This document shows positions 1 to 7,556 of a DNA stretch of 64,000 nt, one piece after another. This stretch comes from Amycolatopsis bullii. GTDB taxonomy: Bacteria; Actinomycetota; Actinomycetes; Mycobacteriales; Pseudonocardiaceae. The first letter of the stretch is position 1. Every line of letters starts with the position of its first letter. A model generated the notes under the pieces. The model did not search any database, was not told where the DNA came from, and saw only the letters and a list, made by a program, of their open reading frames with translations. The stretch lies in the NCBI RefSeq assembly GCF_014654205.1, contig NZ_BNAW01000016.1:92447-156446 (forward strand), in the 5' to 3' direction. A program made the position numbers and the translations under genes.

Positions 1-112
1 TGACGGTCAGCTCGTGCAGCGCGGCCCGGAACGCGGCGCTGTCGGTGCGTGCGTCGCGCATCGTGGAGAGCCGGGCCTTCGCGAGGGGGTGGTCGACGAC
101 GTGCACATCCAT
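1..112 (-). CDS. upp: Uracil phosphoribosyltransferase, N-terminal part
   Basis: The reverse strand opens with MDVHVVDHPLAKARLSTMRD, the typical start of uracil phosphoribosyltransferase, which makes UMP from uracil and PRPP in the cytoplasm. Only the first 37 codons lie in the window, so the PRPP-binding loop cannot be checked. The ATG at 112 is preferred because a TAGATT hexamer sits seven bases upstream, the arrangement of a leaderless promoter. It follows the phosphatase gene by five bases but probably has its own promoter inside that gene's 3' end. Confidence 0.9.
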   Translation of the reverse strand, partial: MDVHVVDHPLAKARLSTMRDARTDSAAFRAALHELTV

Positions 113-117
113 GCGGG

Positions 118-540
118 TCAATCTAGCTGTTCGGCGAAGCTCTTCACCCAGCCGCGCTGCCAGGGCGTTTCGACGGCTCGTTCGTGGTAGTGCTGTCTCG
201 TCCAGGCGACGGCTTCCTCGGCGGGGACGCCGGAGAGGACCGCCAGGCAGGCCATCACCGTGCCGGTCCTTCCCGCACCGCCGTAGCAGGCGACTTCGAC
301 CTTCTCCGTCTTCGCCCGTTCGTGGAGCGCTTTGATCTTTTCGCGGGCGTCGGCAGGCCGGGTGGGCAGCAGGAAGTCGGGCCAGGTGACCCACTCGTGC
401 GGCCAGGAGATGCCCCCGCCGTGCTTGCGCCGCAGCCGGCCCGTGCCCAGGTAGAGCCCGAAATCCGGCTCGGGTCCGTCGGGGCGGGGGCGCCGCAGCC
501 CACGTCCGTCAACGCGGGTGCCGTCCGGAAACTCGACCAT
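118..540 (-). CDS. Small protein-tyrosine/dual-specificity phosphatase-like protein
   Basis: This 140-residue cytoplasmic protein carries CYGGAGRTGT around residues 85-94. That is the CX5R P-loop of cysteine phosphatases, with Cys85 as nucleophile and Arg91 holding the phosphate. A possible general-acid Asp lies in the preceding region (WPDF near residue 55). It is shorter than most tyrosine phosphatases and resembles actinobacterial stand-alone dual-specificity types. The ATG at 540 was chosen because GGAGG lies 11 bases upstream and the region before it has no domain. It is divergent from the DUF1707 gene. The substrate cannot be inferred. Confidence 0.75.
   Translation of the reverse strand: MVEFPDGTRVDGRGLRRPRPDGPEPDFGLYLGTGRLRRKHGGGISWPHEWVTWPDFLLPTRPADAREKIKALHERAKTEKVEVACYGGAGRTGTVMACLAVLSGVPAEEAVAWTRQHYHERAVETPWQRGWVKSFAEQLD
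120..125 (-). promoter_or_regulatory. -10 element of upp (leaderless)
   Basis: TAGATT on the reverse strand, seven bases before the upp ATG. It overlaps the last codons of the upstream phosphatase gene. Confidence 0.55.
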
Positions 541-588
541 GGGCTCAGTGTCCTCCAGAAGATGGACACGCAGAGTGGTTTTCGCCGA

Positions 589-594
589 TAAGCT
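589..594 (+). promoter_or_regulatory. -10 element of the DUF1707 gene (leaderless)
   Basis: TAAGCT ends seven bases before the GTG at 602, so transcription would begin at or next to the start codon. Confidence 0.5.
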
Positions 595-601
595 GCGCCG
601 G

Positions 602-1240
602 GTGAGCGAACTGACGCCCGACCAGATGCGGGCTTCCGACGCGGACCGTGAACGCGTCGCCCAGGTGCTGCACAACGCCCTCGCGGAGGGGCGGATCACG
701 GTGAACGAGCTGGAAGAGCGGCTCACCACGGTCTACGCGGCGAAGACGCTCGGCGAGCTGAAGCCGGTGACGGCGGACCTGCCGTCCGCCGCCGCGACCC
801 TCGAACCGGCGCCGACGCGGGCCCTGGGCCACCCGGACCAGCGCATCGGCGGCCACCCGGGCTCGCCGGTGTCGATCGGCGTGCTGTCGGGCGCGGTCCG
901 CAAGGGCAGCTGGGTCCTGCCCCCGCAGCACAACAGCTTCGCATTCTGGGGCGGCGCGGAGATCGACCTGCGGCAGGCCCGCTTCGCGGACAGGCACTGC
1001 ACGATCACCGCGGTGGCGATCATGGGCGGCATCACGATCACCGTCCCGGACGACGTCAACGTGGACGTCACCGGCCTCGGCCTGATGGGCGGGTTCACGC
1101 TGGAGGACAAGTCGGGCGCACCGCCTGCTCCGCCGACCGCTCCGACGGTGAAGATCAACGGGCTGGCGTTCTGGGGTGGCGTCGTCGTGTACCGGAAGCC
1201 GGCGAAGCGGGCGGAGCCGCCGCAGATCGAGGGGGCCTGA
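602..1240 (+). CDS. DUF1707 and cell-wall-stress-type (YvqF/LiaF-like C-terminal) protein
   Basis: Residues 1-60 (SDADRERVAQVLHNALAEGR and the following LEERL helix) form the DUF1707 SHOCT-like domain common in actinobacteria. After a Pro/Ala linker, the C-terminal half has the repeated glycine-rich beta pattern (FWGGAEIDL, IMGGITITVP, FWGGVVVY) of the LiaF/YvqF C-terminal domain. No transmembrane segment is visible, so it is probably cytoplasmic. The GTG at 602 fits both the domain start and the -10 at 589. The family is linked to envelope-stress sensing; its role here is inference. Confidence 0.8.
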   Translation: MSELTPDQMRASDADRERVAQVLHNALAEGRITVNELEERLTTVYAAKTLGELKPVTADLPSAAATLEPAPTRALGHPDQRIGGHPGSPVSIGVLSGAVRKGSWVLPPQHNSFAFWGGAEIDLRQARFADRHCTITAVAIMGGITITVPDDVNVDVTGLGLMGGFTLEDKSGAPPAPPTAPTVKINGLAFWGGVVVYRKPAKRAEPPQIEGA

Positions 1241-1311
1241 CCACGGGTTTGTGACGCGTTCGGCACCCAGCGTCACAACCAACGGGGGCTCGCAGTGTCG
1301 GACCCGCCGCC

Positions 1312-1317
1312 TAGACT
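1312..1317 (+). promoter_or_regulatory. -10 element of deoC (leaderless)
   Basis: TAGACT lies seven bases before the deoC ATG and is close to the actinobacterial TANNNT consensus. Confidence 0.6.
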
Positions 1318-1324
1318 CAGGCGC

Positions 1325-2299
1325 ATGACAGCCACGACCAGCACGCCAGCGGCGCCGGCCACCCCGGCACCGCTGGTGGACGCGACTCGCGACGACGCGA
1401 GCCTGCGCCGCTTCCTGCTCGGGCTGCCCGGTGTCGACCAGGTCGGCGTCGAGCAGCGCGCGGCGGGCCTCGGCACGCGCAGCATCAAGAAGGACGCCAA
1501 GCGGTGGGCCATCGACACCGCCATCTCCATGGTCGACCTGACCACCTTGGAGGGCGCCGACACCCGGGGCAAGGTCCGCGCGCTGGCCGCGAAGGCCGTG
1601 CGGCCGGATCCCGAACGCCAGGGCACCCCGCGCGTCGCCGCCGTCTGCGTCTACCCCGACCTGGTCGCCACGGCCGTCGAAGCGCTCAAGGGCAGTGGGG
1701 TGCACGTCGCGAGCGTCGCCACCGGCTTCCCCGCCGGGCGCACTTCGCGGGACATCAAGCTGGCCGACACGAAGATCGCCGTCGAGGCCGGTGCGCACGA
1801 AGTCGACATGGTGATCGATCGCGGCGCCTTCCTCGAGGGCCGCTACATGGACGTCTTCGAAGAGATCCAGGCCGTCAAAGCCGCCTGCGGGGACGCGCAC
1901 CTGAAGGTCATCCTCGAGACCGGCGAGCTGGCGACCTACGACAACGTGCGGCGCGCGTCGTGGCTGGCGCTGCTGGCCGGCGGCGACTTCATCAAGACCT
2001 CCACCGGCAAGGTCTCCCCCGCCGCGACGCTGCCGGTCACCCACATCATGCTGCAGGCCGTCCACGACTGGCACGTGCAGACCGGCGAGCTGCGTGGCGT
2101 CAAGCCCGCGGGCGGCATCCGGACGACGAAGGACGCGATCAAGTACCTGGTCGCCGTGCACGAGGTCGCCGGCGAGCAGTGGCTGACCCCGGACCTGTTC
2201 CGCTTCGGCGCGTCCAGCCTGCTCAACGACCTGCTGCTGCAGCGCCGCACCCAGGTGGACGGCCACTACAGCGGACCCGACTACGTGACGGTGGACTGA
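1325..2299 (+). CDS. deoC: Deoxyribose-phosphate aldolase
   Basis: DeoC splits 2-deoxyribose 5-phosphate into glyceraldehyde 3-phosphate and acetaldehyde, the last step of deoxynucleoside breakdown. The TIM-barrel motifs are clear: the Schiff-base lysine is Lys224 in GGDFIKTSTGK and the second conserved lysine is in KPAGGIR. At 324 residues it is the long actinobacterial/eukaryotic-type form. The ATG at 1325 is supported by the -10 at 1312 and by the absence of domain sequence upstream. Its stop overlaps the next start as TGATG, so the two genes are translationally coupled. The aldehyde dehydrogenases that follow could handle the acetaldehyde. Confidence 0.95.
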   Translation: MTATTSTPAAPATPAPLVDATRDDASLRRFLLGLPGVDQVGVEQRAAGLGTRSIKKDAKRWAIDTAISMVDLTTLEGADTRGKVRALAAKAVRPDPERQGTPRVAAVCVYPDLVATAVEALKGSGVHVASVATGFPAGRTSRDIKLADTKIAVEAGAHEVDMVIDRGAFLEGRYMDVFEEIQAVKAACGDAHLKVILETGELATYDNVRRASWLALLAGGDFIKTSTGKVSPAATLPVTHIMLQAVHDWHVQTGELRGVKPAGGIRTTKDAIKYLVAVHEVAGEQWLTPDLFRFGASSLLNDLLLQRRTQVDGHYSGPDYVTVD

Positions 2300-3732
2300 T
2301 GCCCGTTTTCGAATACGCGCCCGCACCGGAATCCCGGGCCATCGCGAACCTGAAGGACTCCTACAAGCCGTTCGTCAACGGCGAATTCGTCGACGGCTCC
2401 GGTGAGCCGCTCAAGACGATCAACCCGGCCACCGAGGAGGTCCTGGCCGAGGTCGGCACCGCGTCGAAGTCCGATGTGGACGTGGCGGTGAAGGCCGCGC
2501 GCAAGGCGTACACGAGTGTCTGGTCGAAGATGCCGGGCACCGAGCGCGCGAAGTACCTCTTCCGCATCGCGCGGCTGATCCAGGAGCGTTCGCGCGAGCT
2601 CGCCGTGCTGGAGAGCCTGGACAACGGCAAGCCGATCAAGGAGTCCCGCGACTCCGACGTCCCGACGGCGGCCGCGCACTTCTTCTACCACGCGGGCTGG
2701 GCCGACAAGCTGGAGTACGCGGGGTACGGGCCTTCGCCGAAGCCCCTCGGCGTCGCGGGCCAGATCATCCCGTGGAACTTCCCGCTGCTGATGCTGGCCT
2801 GGAAGATCGCCCCCGCGCTGGCCACCGGCAACACCGTGGTCCTCAAGCCGGCCGAGACGACGCCGCTGACCGCGCTCGTCTTCGCCGAGATCTGCCAGCA
2901 GGCCGAACTGCCGCCGGGCGTGGTGAACATCCTCCCGGGCGCGGGCGGCATCGGCGCGTCCATCGTGGAGCACGCCGACATCGACAAGATCGCCTTCACC
3001 GGCTCCACCGAGGTCGGCAAGGCGATCCAGCGCCAGGTCGCGGGCACGCCGAAGAAGCTGACCCTCGAGCTGGGCGGCAAGGCGGCGAACATCGTGTTCG
3101 AGGACGCCCCGCTGGACCAGGCGATCGAGGGCATCGTCAACGGCATCTTCTTCAACCAGGGGCACGTCTGCTGCGCGGGCTCGCGCCTGCTCGTGCAGGA
3201 GTCGATCGCCGAAGAGGTGCTGGAGAAGCTGCGCTACCGCGTCTCGACGCTGCGCGTCGGCGACCCGCTGGACAAGAACACCGACGTCGGGGCGATCAAC
3301 TCGGCCGAGCAGCTGGCCAAGATCCGCGGGCTCGTCGAATCCGGTGACGCCGAGGGCGCGCAGCGCTGGACCAGCCCGTGCCCGGTCCCGGACCGCGGGT
3401 TCTTCTTCGCGCCGACGGTGTTCGCGAACGTGCACCAGTCGATGCGGATCGCGCGTGAGGAGATCTTCGGCCCGGTGCTGTCGGTGCTGACGTTCCGCAC
3501 GCCGGACGAGGCCGTGGCGAAGGCGAACAACACGCCGTACGGGCTTTCGGCCGGCATCTGGACCGAAAAGGGCTCCCGGATCCTGTGGATGGCGAACCAG
3601 CTGCGCGCCGGCGTGGTCTGGGCCAACACCTTCAACCGCTTCGACCCCGCCGCCCCGTTCGGCGGCTACCAGGAATCCGGCTTCGGGCGCGAAGGCGGCC
3701 GCACCGGGCTGGAGGCGTACCTCAATGTCTGA
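2299..3732 (+). CDS. NAD(P)-dependent aldehyde dehydrogenase
   Basis: This full-length 477-residue ALDH-superfamily enzyme has the NAD-binding segment IIPWNFPLLM, the general-base glutamate in LELGGKAANI and the catalytic Cys291 in NQGHVCCAGSR. The C-terminal EESGFGREGG-like segment (YQESGFGREGG) is also present. It overlaps deoC (TGATG) and the next ALDH-like gene by eight bases, so the three genes form one operon. Oxidation of acetaldehyde from DeoC to acetate is the most economical role, but this is inferred from context. Confidence 0.92.
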   Translation: MPVFEYAPAPESRAIANLKDSYKPFVNGEFVDGSGEPLKTINPATEEVLAEVGTASKSDVDVAVKAARKAYTSVWSKMPGTERAKYLFRIARLIQERSRELAVLESLDNGKPIKESRDSDVPTAAAHFFYHAGWADKLEYAGYGPSPKPLGVAGQIIPWNFPLLMLAWKIAPALATGNTVVLKPAETTPLTALVFAEICQQAELPPGVVNILPGAGGIGASIVEHADIDKIAFTGSTEVGKAIQRQVAGTPKKLTLELGGKAANIVFEDAPLDQAIEGIVNGIFFNQGHVCCAGSRLLVQESIAEEVLEKLRYRVSTLRVGDPLDKNTDVGAINSAEQLAKIRGLVESGDAEGAQRWTSPCPVPDRGFFFAPTVFANVHQSMRIAREEIFGPVLSVLTFRTPDEAVAKANNTPYGLSAGIWTEKGSRILWMANQLRAGVVWANTFNRFDPAAPFGGYQESGFGREGGRTGLEAYLNV

Positions 3733-4591
3733 CCGGATTTCCGTCGCCAAGACGTACAAGCTGTACATCGGCGGCAAGTTCCCCCGTTCGGAGTCCGGCC
3801 GGGTGTACCCGGTGACGGACGGCAAGGGCAAATTCCTGGCGAACGCGGCCCACGCGTCCCGCAAGGACGTCCGCGACGCGGTGGTCGCGGCCCGCAAGGC
3901 CTTCCCGGGCTGGTCGGCGGCCACGGCGTACAACCGCGGCCAGGTGCTGTACCGGGTGGCCGAGGTCCTGGAGGGCCGCCGCGACCAGTTCATCGCGGAG
4001 GTCTCCGCTTCGGAGGGCCTGGCGGCGAAGAAGGCCGAGTCGCTTGTGGACACGGCGATCGACCGCTGGGTCTGGTACGCGGGCTGGACGGACAAGATCG
4101 CCACGGTCCTCGGCGCGGCGAACCCGGTCGCGGGCCCGTACTTCTCGTTCACCGTCCCGGAGCCGACGGGCGTGGTGGGCGTCCTGGCGCCGCAGCAGTC
4201 GTCGCTGCTGGGCCTGGTCGAGGTGCTGGCCCCGGTCCTGGCAACGGGCTCGACGGCGGTGGTCGTCTCGAGCGCGGAGCGGCCGTTGCCGGCGATCACG
4301 CTGTCGGAGGTCCTGGCCACGTCCGACGTCCCGGGCGGCGTGGCGAACATCCTCACCGGGCGGGCCGCGGAACTGGGCCCCTGGCTGGCTTCGCACGGAG
4401 ACGTCAACGCCCTGGACCCGACGGGAGCCGCCCCGGCGGACCGCGTCGACCTGGCGCGCGAAGCGGCAAACACGGTGAAGCGGGTACTGACGGTCCCGGA
4501 GGCGGAGCCCGACTGGACAACGGCCCCGGACCTCACCCGCCTGCGGCGGTACCTGGAGGCCAAGACGGTCTGGCACCCGCTGGGCGTCTGA
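3725..4591 (+). CDS. Truncated aldehyde dehydrogenase-like protein without catalytic cysteine
   Basis: This 288-residue protein aligns with the N-terminal (coenzyme-binding) half of ALDHs: YIGGKFPRSESG near residue 15, VVAARKAFPGWSAAT near 55 and PTGVVGVLAPQQSSLLG near 145. The usual PWNFP is replaced by APQQS. The segment with the catalytic Cys and general-base Glu is missing, and the protein ends in a short helical tail. The frame is clean with normal codon use, so it is not recent debris. It overlaps the full ALDH gene by eight bases. It may be a partner or regulatory subunit of that enzyme; this is inference. Confidence 0.8.
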   Translation: MSDRISVAKTYKLYIGGKFPRSESGRVYPVTDGKGKFLANAAHASRKDVRDAVVAARKAFPGWSAATAYNRGQVLYRVAEVLEGRRDQFIAEVSASEGLAAKKAESLVDTAIDRWVWYAGWTDKIATVLGAANPVAGPYFSFTVPEPTGVVGVLAPQQSSLLGLVEVLAPVLATGSTAVVVSSAERPLPAITLSEVLATSDVPGGVANILTGRAAELGPWLASHGDVNALDPTGAAPADRVDLAREAANTVKRVLTVPEAEPDWTTAPDLTRLRRYLEAKTVWHPLGV

Positions 4592-4600
4592 GCTGTCGCG

Positions 4601-4634
4601 GAGGCCGCCGCCCGGTCCACCGGGTGGCGGCCTT
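4601..4634 (+). terminator. Stem-loop after the deoC operon
   Basis: An inverted repeat pairs GAGGCCGCC...CCCGG with CCGGG...GGCGGCCTT around a short loop, with one G-T pair. No long U run follows, as is usual in this GC range. Confidence 0.6.
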
Positions 4635-4720
4635 CATGCCTGTGGTGGATTCTCACGGCGATCTTCACGACCTACCCTTGAACGTAACCAGGGAATCACA
4701 TTGCGTGATCGAGGGACGTC

Positions 4721-5788
4721 GTGGACCTCCGAGCCGACTTCACGAGTCTCGTCGCGCTGCGCGCGAAGGGCGGCGAGCTGACAGCTCTGCGAAACCTCTC
4801 CGGCTCCGAGCAGGTCCGGCAGGTGCAGCCACTACTCCAGTTCGATCCCGACGGCAGTGCGCCCGCGAGCCGGCTCGACGCGATCGAGACCGCTATCCGC
4901 GACCTCAGCCGCCTGGGTCGCCGGGCGATGCTCGACGCTTCCGCAGTGGCCCATCTCCCAGGCTTCGGCCATGGCCCCACCGGCCCGCTCGGCTCGATGG
5001 CCGACCGCCTCGCCGATCCGGTCGACCTCCTCGACGAGGCGGGGCCGATCGCCTTCGTGCCGGTGGTCCGCAGCGATGCCGGCGAGCCGGCGGTGGCCGG
5101 CCTGGGCCGGCTTTGCCACGAGCTCGGTGCCGGCGGCGCACTCCGCATCCGGCCTGGCACCGCGACTCCGGGCAACATCGAACGGATCATCGAGAACCTG
5201 GCCCTCGATCTCGGCCGGATCGACGTGATAGTCGATCTCCAGTACGTGCCGGAGGCCACTGCGGCACGCCTCGACGAAGCGGCGGCCGTCTTCGGCACGC
5301 TCGCCACGTTCGGCCACTTCAGGACGACGAGCCTGTTGTGCGGCTCGATCCCGCGGACCCTCGCCCGGACCTCGACGTGGGAACAAGCCCGCACCGAGGA
5401 AATCCTCTGGGAGCAACTGGCGCGAGGCGATGCCGCCGAACTTCGGCCGGGCGACTACGGCACGGTGCACCCGATCCCCGGGCAACGGTTTCGCAGCAAG
5501 CACGTCGCCCTGAAGTACACCTGCAGGGACCACTGGTTCTACTCGCGAGAGCGCGCGCCGGAATCGGATGACCCGACGACCGAGTCGCCGCGAGCCCGCA
5601 CCTTTCGCGTCGTCTGCCGCCACCTGGTCGAGTCCGACAGCTTCTCCGGCCCGGATTTCTCCTGGGGTGACCGGGAGATCTTCGAAGCGGCAACCGGCGG
5701 CGGGCAAGGTTTCGGCTCGACCACCAAGCACGTCGCGCTGGCGACTTCACACCACTTGGCCTACCTGGCCCAGCGCCACGCGGCGTGA
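4721..5788 (+). CDS. Beta-family protein (T4 beta protein-like)
   Basis: The 355-residue product resembles the family named after phage T4 beta protein: an N-terminal YxPxL/ALRAKGGEL-type start, a TIM-barrel-like middle region and the conserved end FGSTTKHVALATSHHLAYLA. A GAGGG ribosome site lies nine bases before the GTG. It has no signal peptide or membrane segment. Members are scattered in bacteria and often sit near mobile or defence genes, but no partner is evident here. It has its own promoter region and a terminator before it, so it is probably monocistronic. The biochemical role is unknown. Confidence 0.7.
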   Translation: MDLRADFTSLVALRAKGGELTALRNLSGSEQVRQVQPLLQFDPDGSAPASRLDAIETAIRDLSRLGRRAMLDASAVAHLPGFGHGPTGPLGSMADRLADPVDLLDEAGPIAFVPVVRSDAGEPAVAGLGRLCHELGAGGALRIRPGTATPGNIERIIENLALDLGRIDVIVDLQYVPEATAARLDEAAAVFGTLATFGHFRTTSLLCGSIPRTLARTSTWEQARTEEILWEQLARGDAAELRPGDYGTVHPIPGQRFRSKHVALKYTCRDHWFYSRERAPESDDPTTESPRARTFRVVCRHLVESDSFSGPDFSWGDREIFEAATGGGQGFGSTTKHVALATSHHLAYLAQRHAA

Positions 5789-5799
5789 CCGCACTGACG

Positions 5800-6675
5800 T
5801 CAGCTCATCGTCACCGAGAAGTCCGACAGCGTGAACCGGGCCTTCCCACCGCCGGTCGAGCAGAACTCGATCCCGTAGCCGATCTGGTTGACCGTCGGGT
5901 TCGGCGGGATCAGGCCCTTGCCGATCGCCCACGCGATCATCGCCTTCAGGTCCACGCTGCCCGAATACTGCGTCGACCGGGACACGAACGCCACGTACCC
6001 CTCGTCGTCCGCCCAGACGTCGTACGTGAAGCCGGCCGCCGTGTACGTGGTCAGCTTGTCGCCCGCCGGGACCTGCTTGCGGTTCTCCGTCCAGACCATC
6101 AGCTCGCTGACACCGCGACCGTCGCCCACGCCGTTCAGCCACAGGTCGTACGCCACGTCGTAGAGGCCCGTGCCCGGGCCGCGACCGGCGAAGGTGGATT
6201 GGATCACCGAATAGTCGTTGAACGGTTTCCCATTCTGGTTGTTGATGTCCTTGTGCACGTTCGGATAGGTTTTCACCGACGTCGAATCGGGCTGGACGGA
6301 ATCGACGTACCAGTTGTCGTACGCGCACGCGCGCAGCGTTTCCGGGCCCGCTTCCGCGGCGTTCCACATGTTGTTGTGGACGTAGTAACCGCCGTCCGAC
6401 CAGCCGCCGTCGGCGTCGCTCGTGGTGAACTCCGGCGTGCGGCAGCTGCGCACCGGCGTGGTCGACGGCGGTGTCGGAGTCGCCGGAGGCGCAGTTCGGG
6501 ACGGGGAAGGCGGCGGTGACGAAGAAGCAGCAGGCGTCGTCGCCGTTGTAGACGGGGGCACCGGAGCCGGCAGCGACGCCGGCGCGGCCGCCGCGCCGTC
6601 GACGGGCGTGGCGCCGCACCCGGCGAGCACCGGGAAGGAAATCGCCAACAACACGGCCAGCGTTCTTCGTCGCAT
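5800..6675 (-). CDS. Secreted lipoprotein with GH12-like (concanavalin-type) domain
   Basis: A signal peptide ends in the lipobox VLAGC (Cys20), followed by a Ser/Thr/Pro/Ala linker to about residue 75. The rest resembles the glycoside hydrolase 12 jelly-roll. ELMVW at residues 191-195 and GYGIEF with Glu270 sit where GH12 has its two catalytic glutamates, and RSTQYSGSVDLKAMI matches the late strands. Activity on beta-glucan is plausible but unproven. It converges with the beta-family gene, leaving 11 bases between them. Confidence 0.7.
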   Translation of the reverse strand: MRRRTLAVLLAISFPVLAGCGATPVDGAAAAPASLPAPVPPSTTATTPAASSSPPPSPSRTAPPATPTPPSTTPVRSCRTPEFTTSDADGGWSDGGYYVHNNMWNAAEAGPETLRACAYDNWYVDSVQPDSTSVKTYPNVHKDINNQNGKPFNDYSVIQSTFAGRGPGTGLYDVAYDLWLNGVGDGRGVSELMVWTENRKQVPAGDKLTTYTAAGFTYDVWADDEGYVAFVSRSTQYSGSVDLKAMIAWAIGKGLIPPNPTVNQIGYGIEFCSTGGGKARFTLSDFSVTMS

Positions 6676-6738
6676 TTTCCCGCCCGCAGCTGCAATTCCG
6701 GCAGAGTGCGGCGAACCCTAACACGAAAATCGGCGAAT

Positions 6739-7377
6739 TCAGTCGGGGTCGAGGTCCCCGGAAGTGATCGGACGCCCCGGCAGCTCGGTGCCCGGCCGGG
6801 CGCTGAGGCCGTCGATCATGATGCCGACGCACCGGCGGGCCGCCATCTCGGCCACCTCCGGCGTCTTCGCGCGCGCCTGGCGCAGCAGGGTCGCGAACAG
6901 GATGGCGATGTCGCCCGCCCCGACGTCCGGCCGCAGCTTGCCCTCGGCCTGCGCGCCGTCCACGAAGCCGTCGAGGACCGCCAAGATCTCGTCACGCAGC
7001 CGGCGGACCTCCGGGTCGTTCTTCAGGATCACCAGCGCCCGGTGCGACACCATCGCCAGCTGCACGCTCAGCTGCAGCTCCACCGACTGCCGCAGCAGCC
7101 GCTCCAGCGCGTGCCACGACGACGTCTCCTCGGCGGCGATCACCCGCGCGTCGATCAGCACCCGCTCGAAGTTGTCCATCGCGACCGCCCGGACCAGCGC
7201 GTCCCGGTCCGGGAAGCGGCGGTACAGCGTGCCGACGCCGACCCCGGCCGCGCGGGCGATCTCCTCCATCGGCACCTCGGGACCGGATACGGCGAAGATG
7301 CTCTTCGCGGCAGCCAGGATCTGGTCGCGGTTGCGCCGCGCGTCCGCCCGCAGGGTGGTCTCGGGGTCTGCCGTCAT
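6739..7377 (-). CDS. TetR-family repressor, probable regulator of the P450 operon
   Basis: Residues 12-60 form a TetR helix-turn-helix (ILAAAKSIFAVSG, then EEIARAAGVGVGTLYRRFPD). The rest is an all-helical ligand and dimer domain, 212 residues in total. The ATG at 7377 has AAGG nine bases upstream. An in-frame start 60 bases earlier has no ribosome site. The gene is divergent from the P450/ferredoxin operon across about 180 bases, the usual layout for a local repressor. No clear palindrome in that gap could be assigned as its operator. Confidence 0.85.
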   Translation of the reverse strand: MTADPETTLRADARRNRDQILAAAKSIFAVSGPEVPMEEIARAAGVGVGTLYRRFPDRDALVRAVAMDNFERVLIDARVIAAEETSSWHALERLLRQSVELQLSVQLAMVSHRALVILKNDPEVRRLRDEILAVLDGFVDGAQAEGKLRPDVGAGDIAILFATLLRQARAKTPEVAEMAARRCVGIMIDGLSARPGTELPGRPITSGDLDPD

Positions 7378-7556
7378 GCCGTTCGCCTTCCGCTGAATCG
7401 CGCGAGCTGATTCTCGCACGGTCAGACGGCCACACACCGCGCCCGCAGCCGGTCACCCGTTAGCTAGTGGACGACTTCCTTCCGCTTCGGTACCTTGGAG
7501 CACAGAACCGGAATGTAATCCTCCGCATACTTTCCGTCCGATTTAGGGGGCCCGAA

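Noticed and set aside
545..2326. Long open frame opposite the DUF1707 and deoC genes
   Set aside because: It is the usual third-position GC artefact; its product is low-complexity and no family motif is seen, while deoC on the other strand is certain.
7441..7480. TTAGCTAG-containing stretch as the TetR operator before the P450 genes
   Set aside because: Symmetry beyond the central AGCT is poor, only about half the flanking positions matching.
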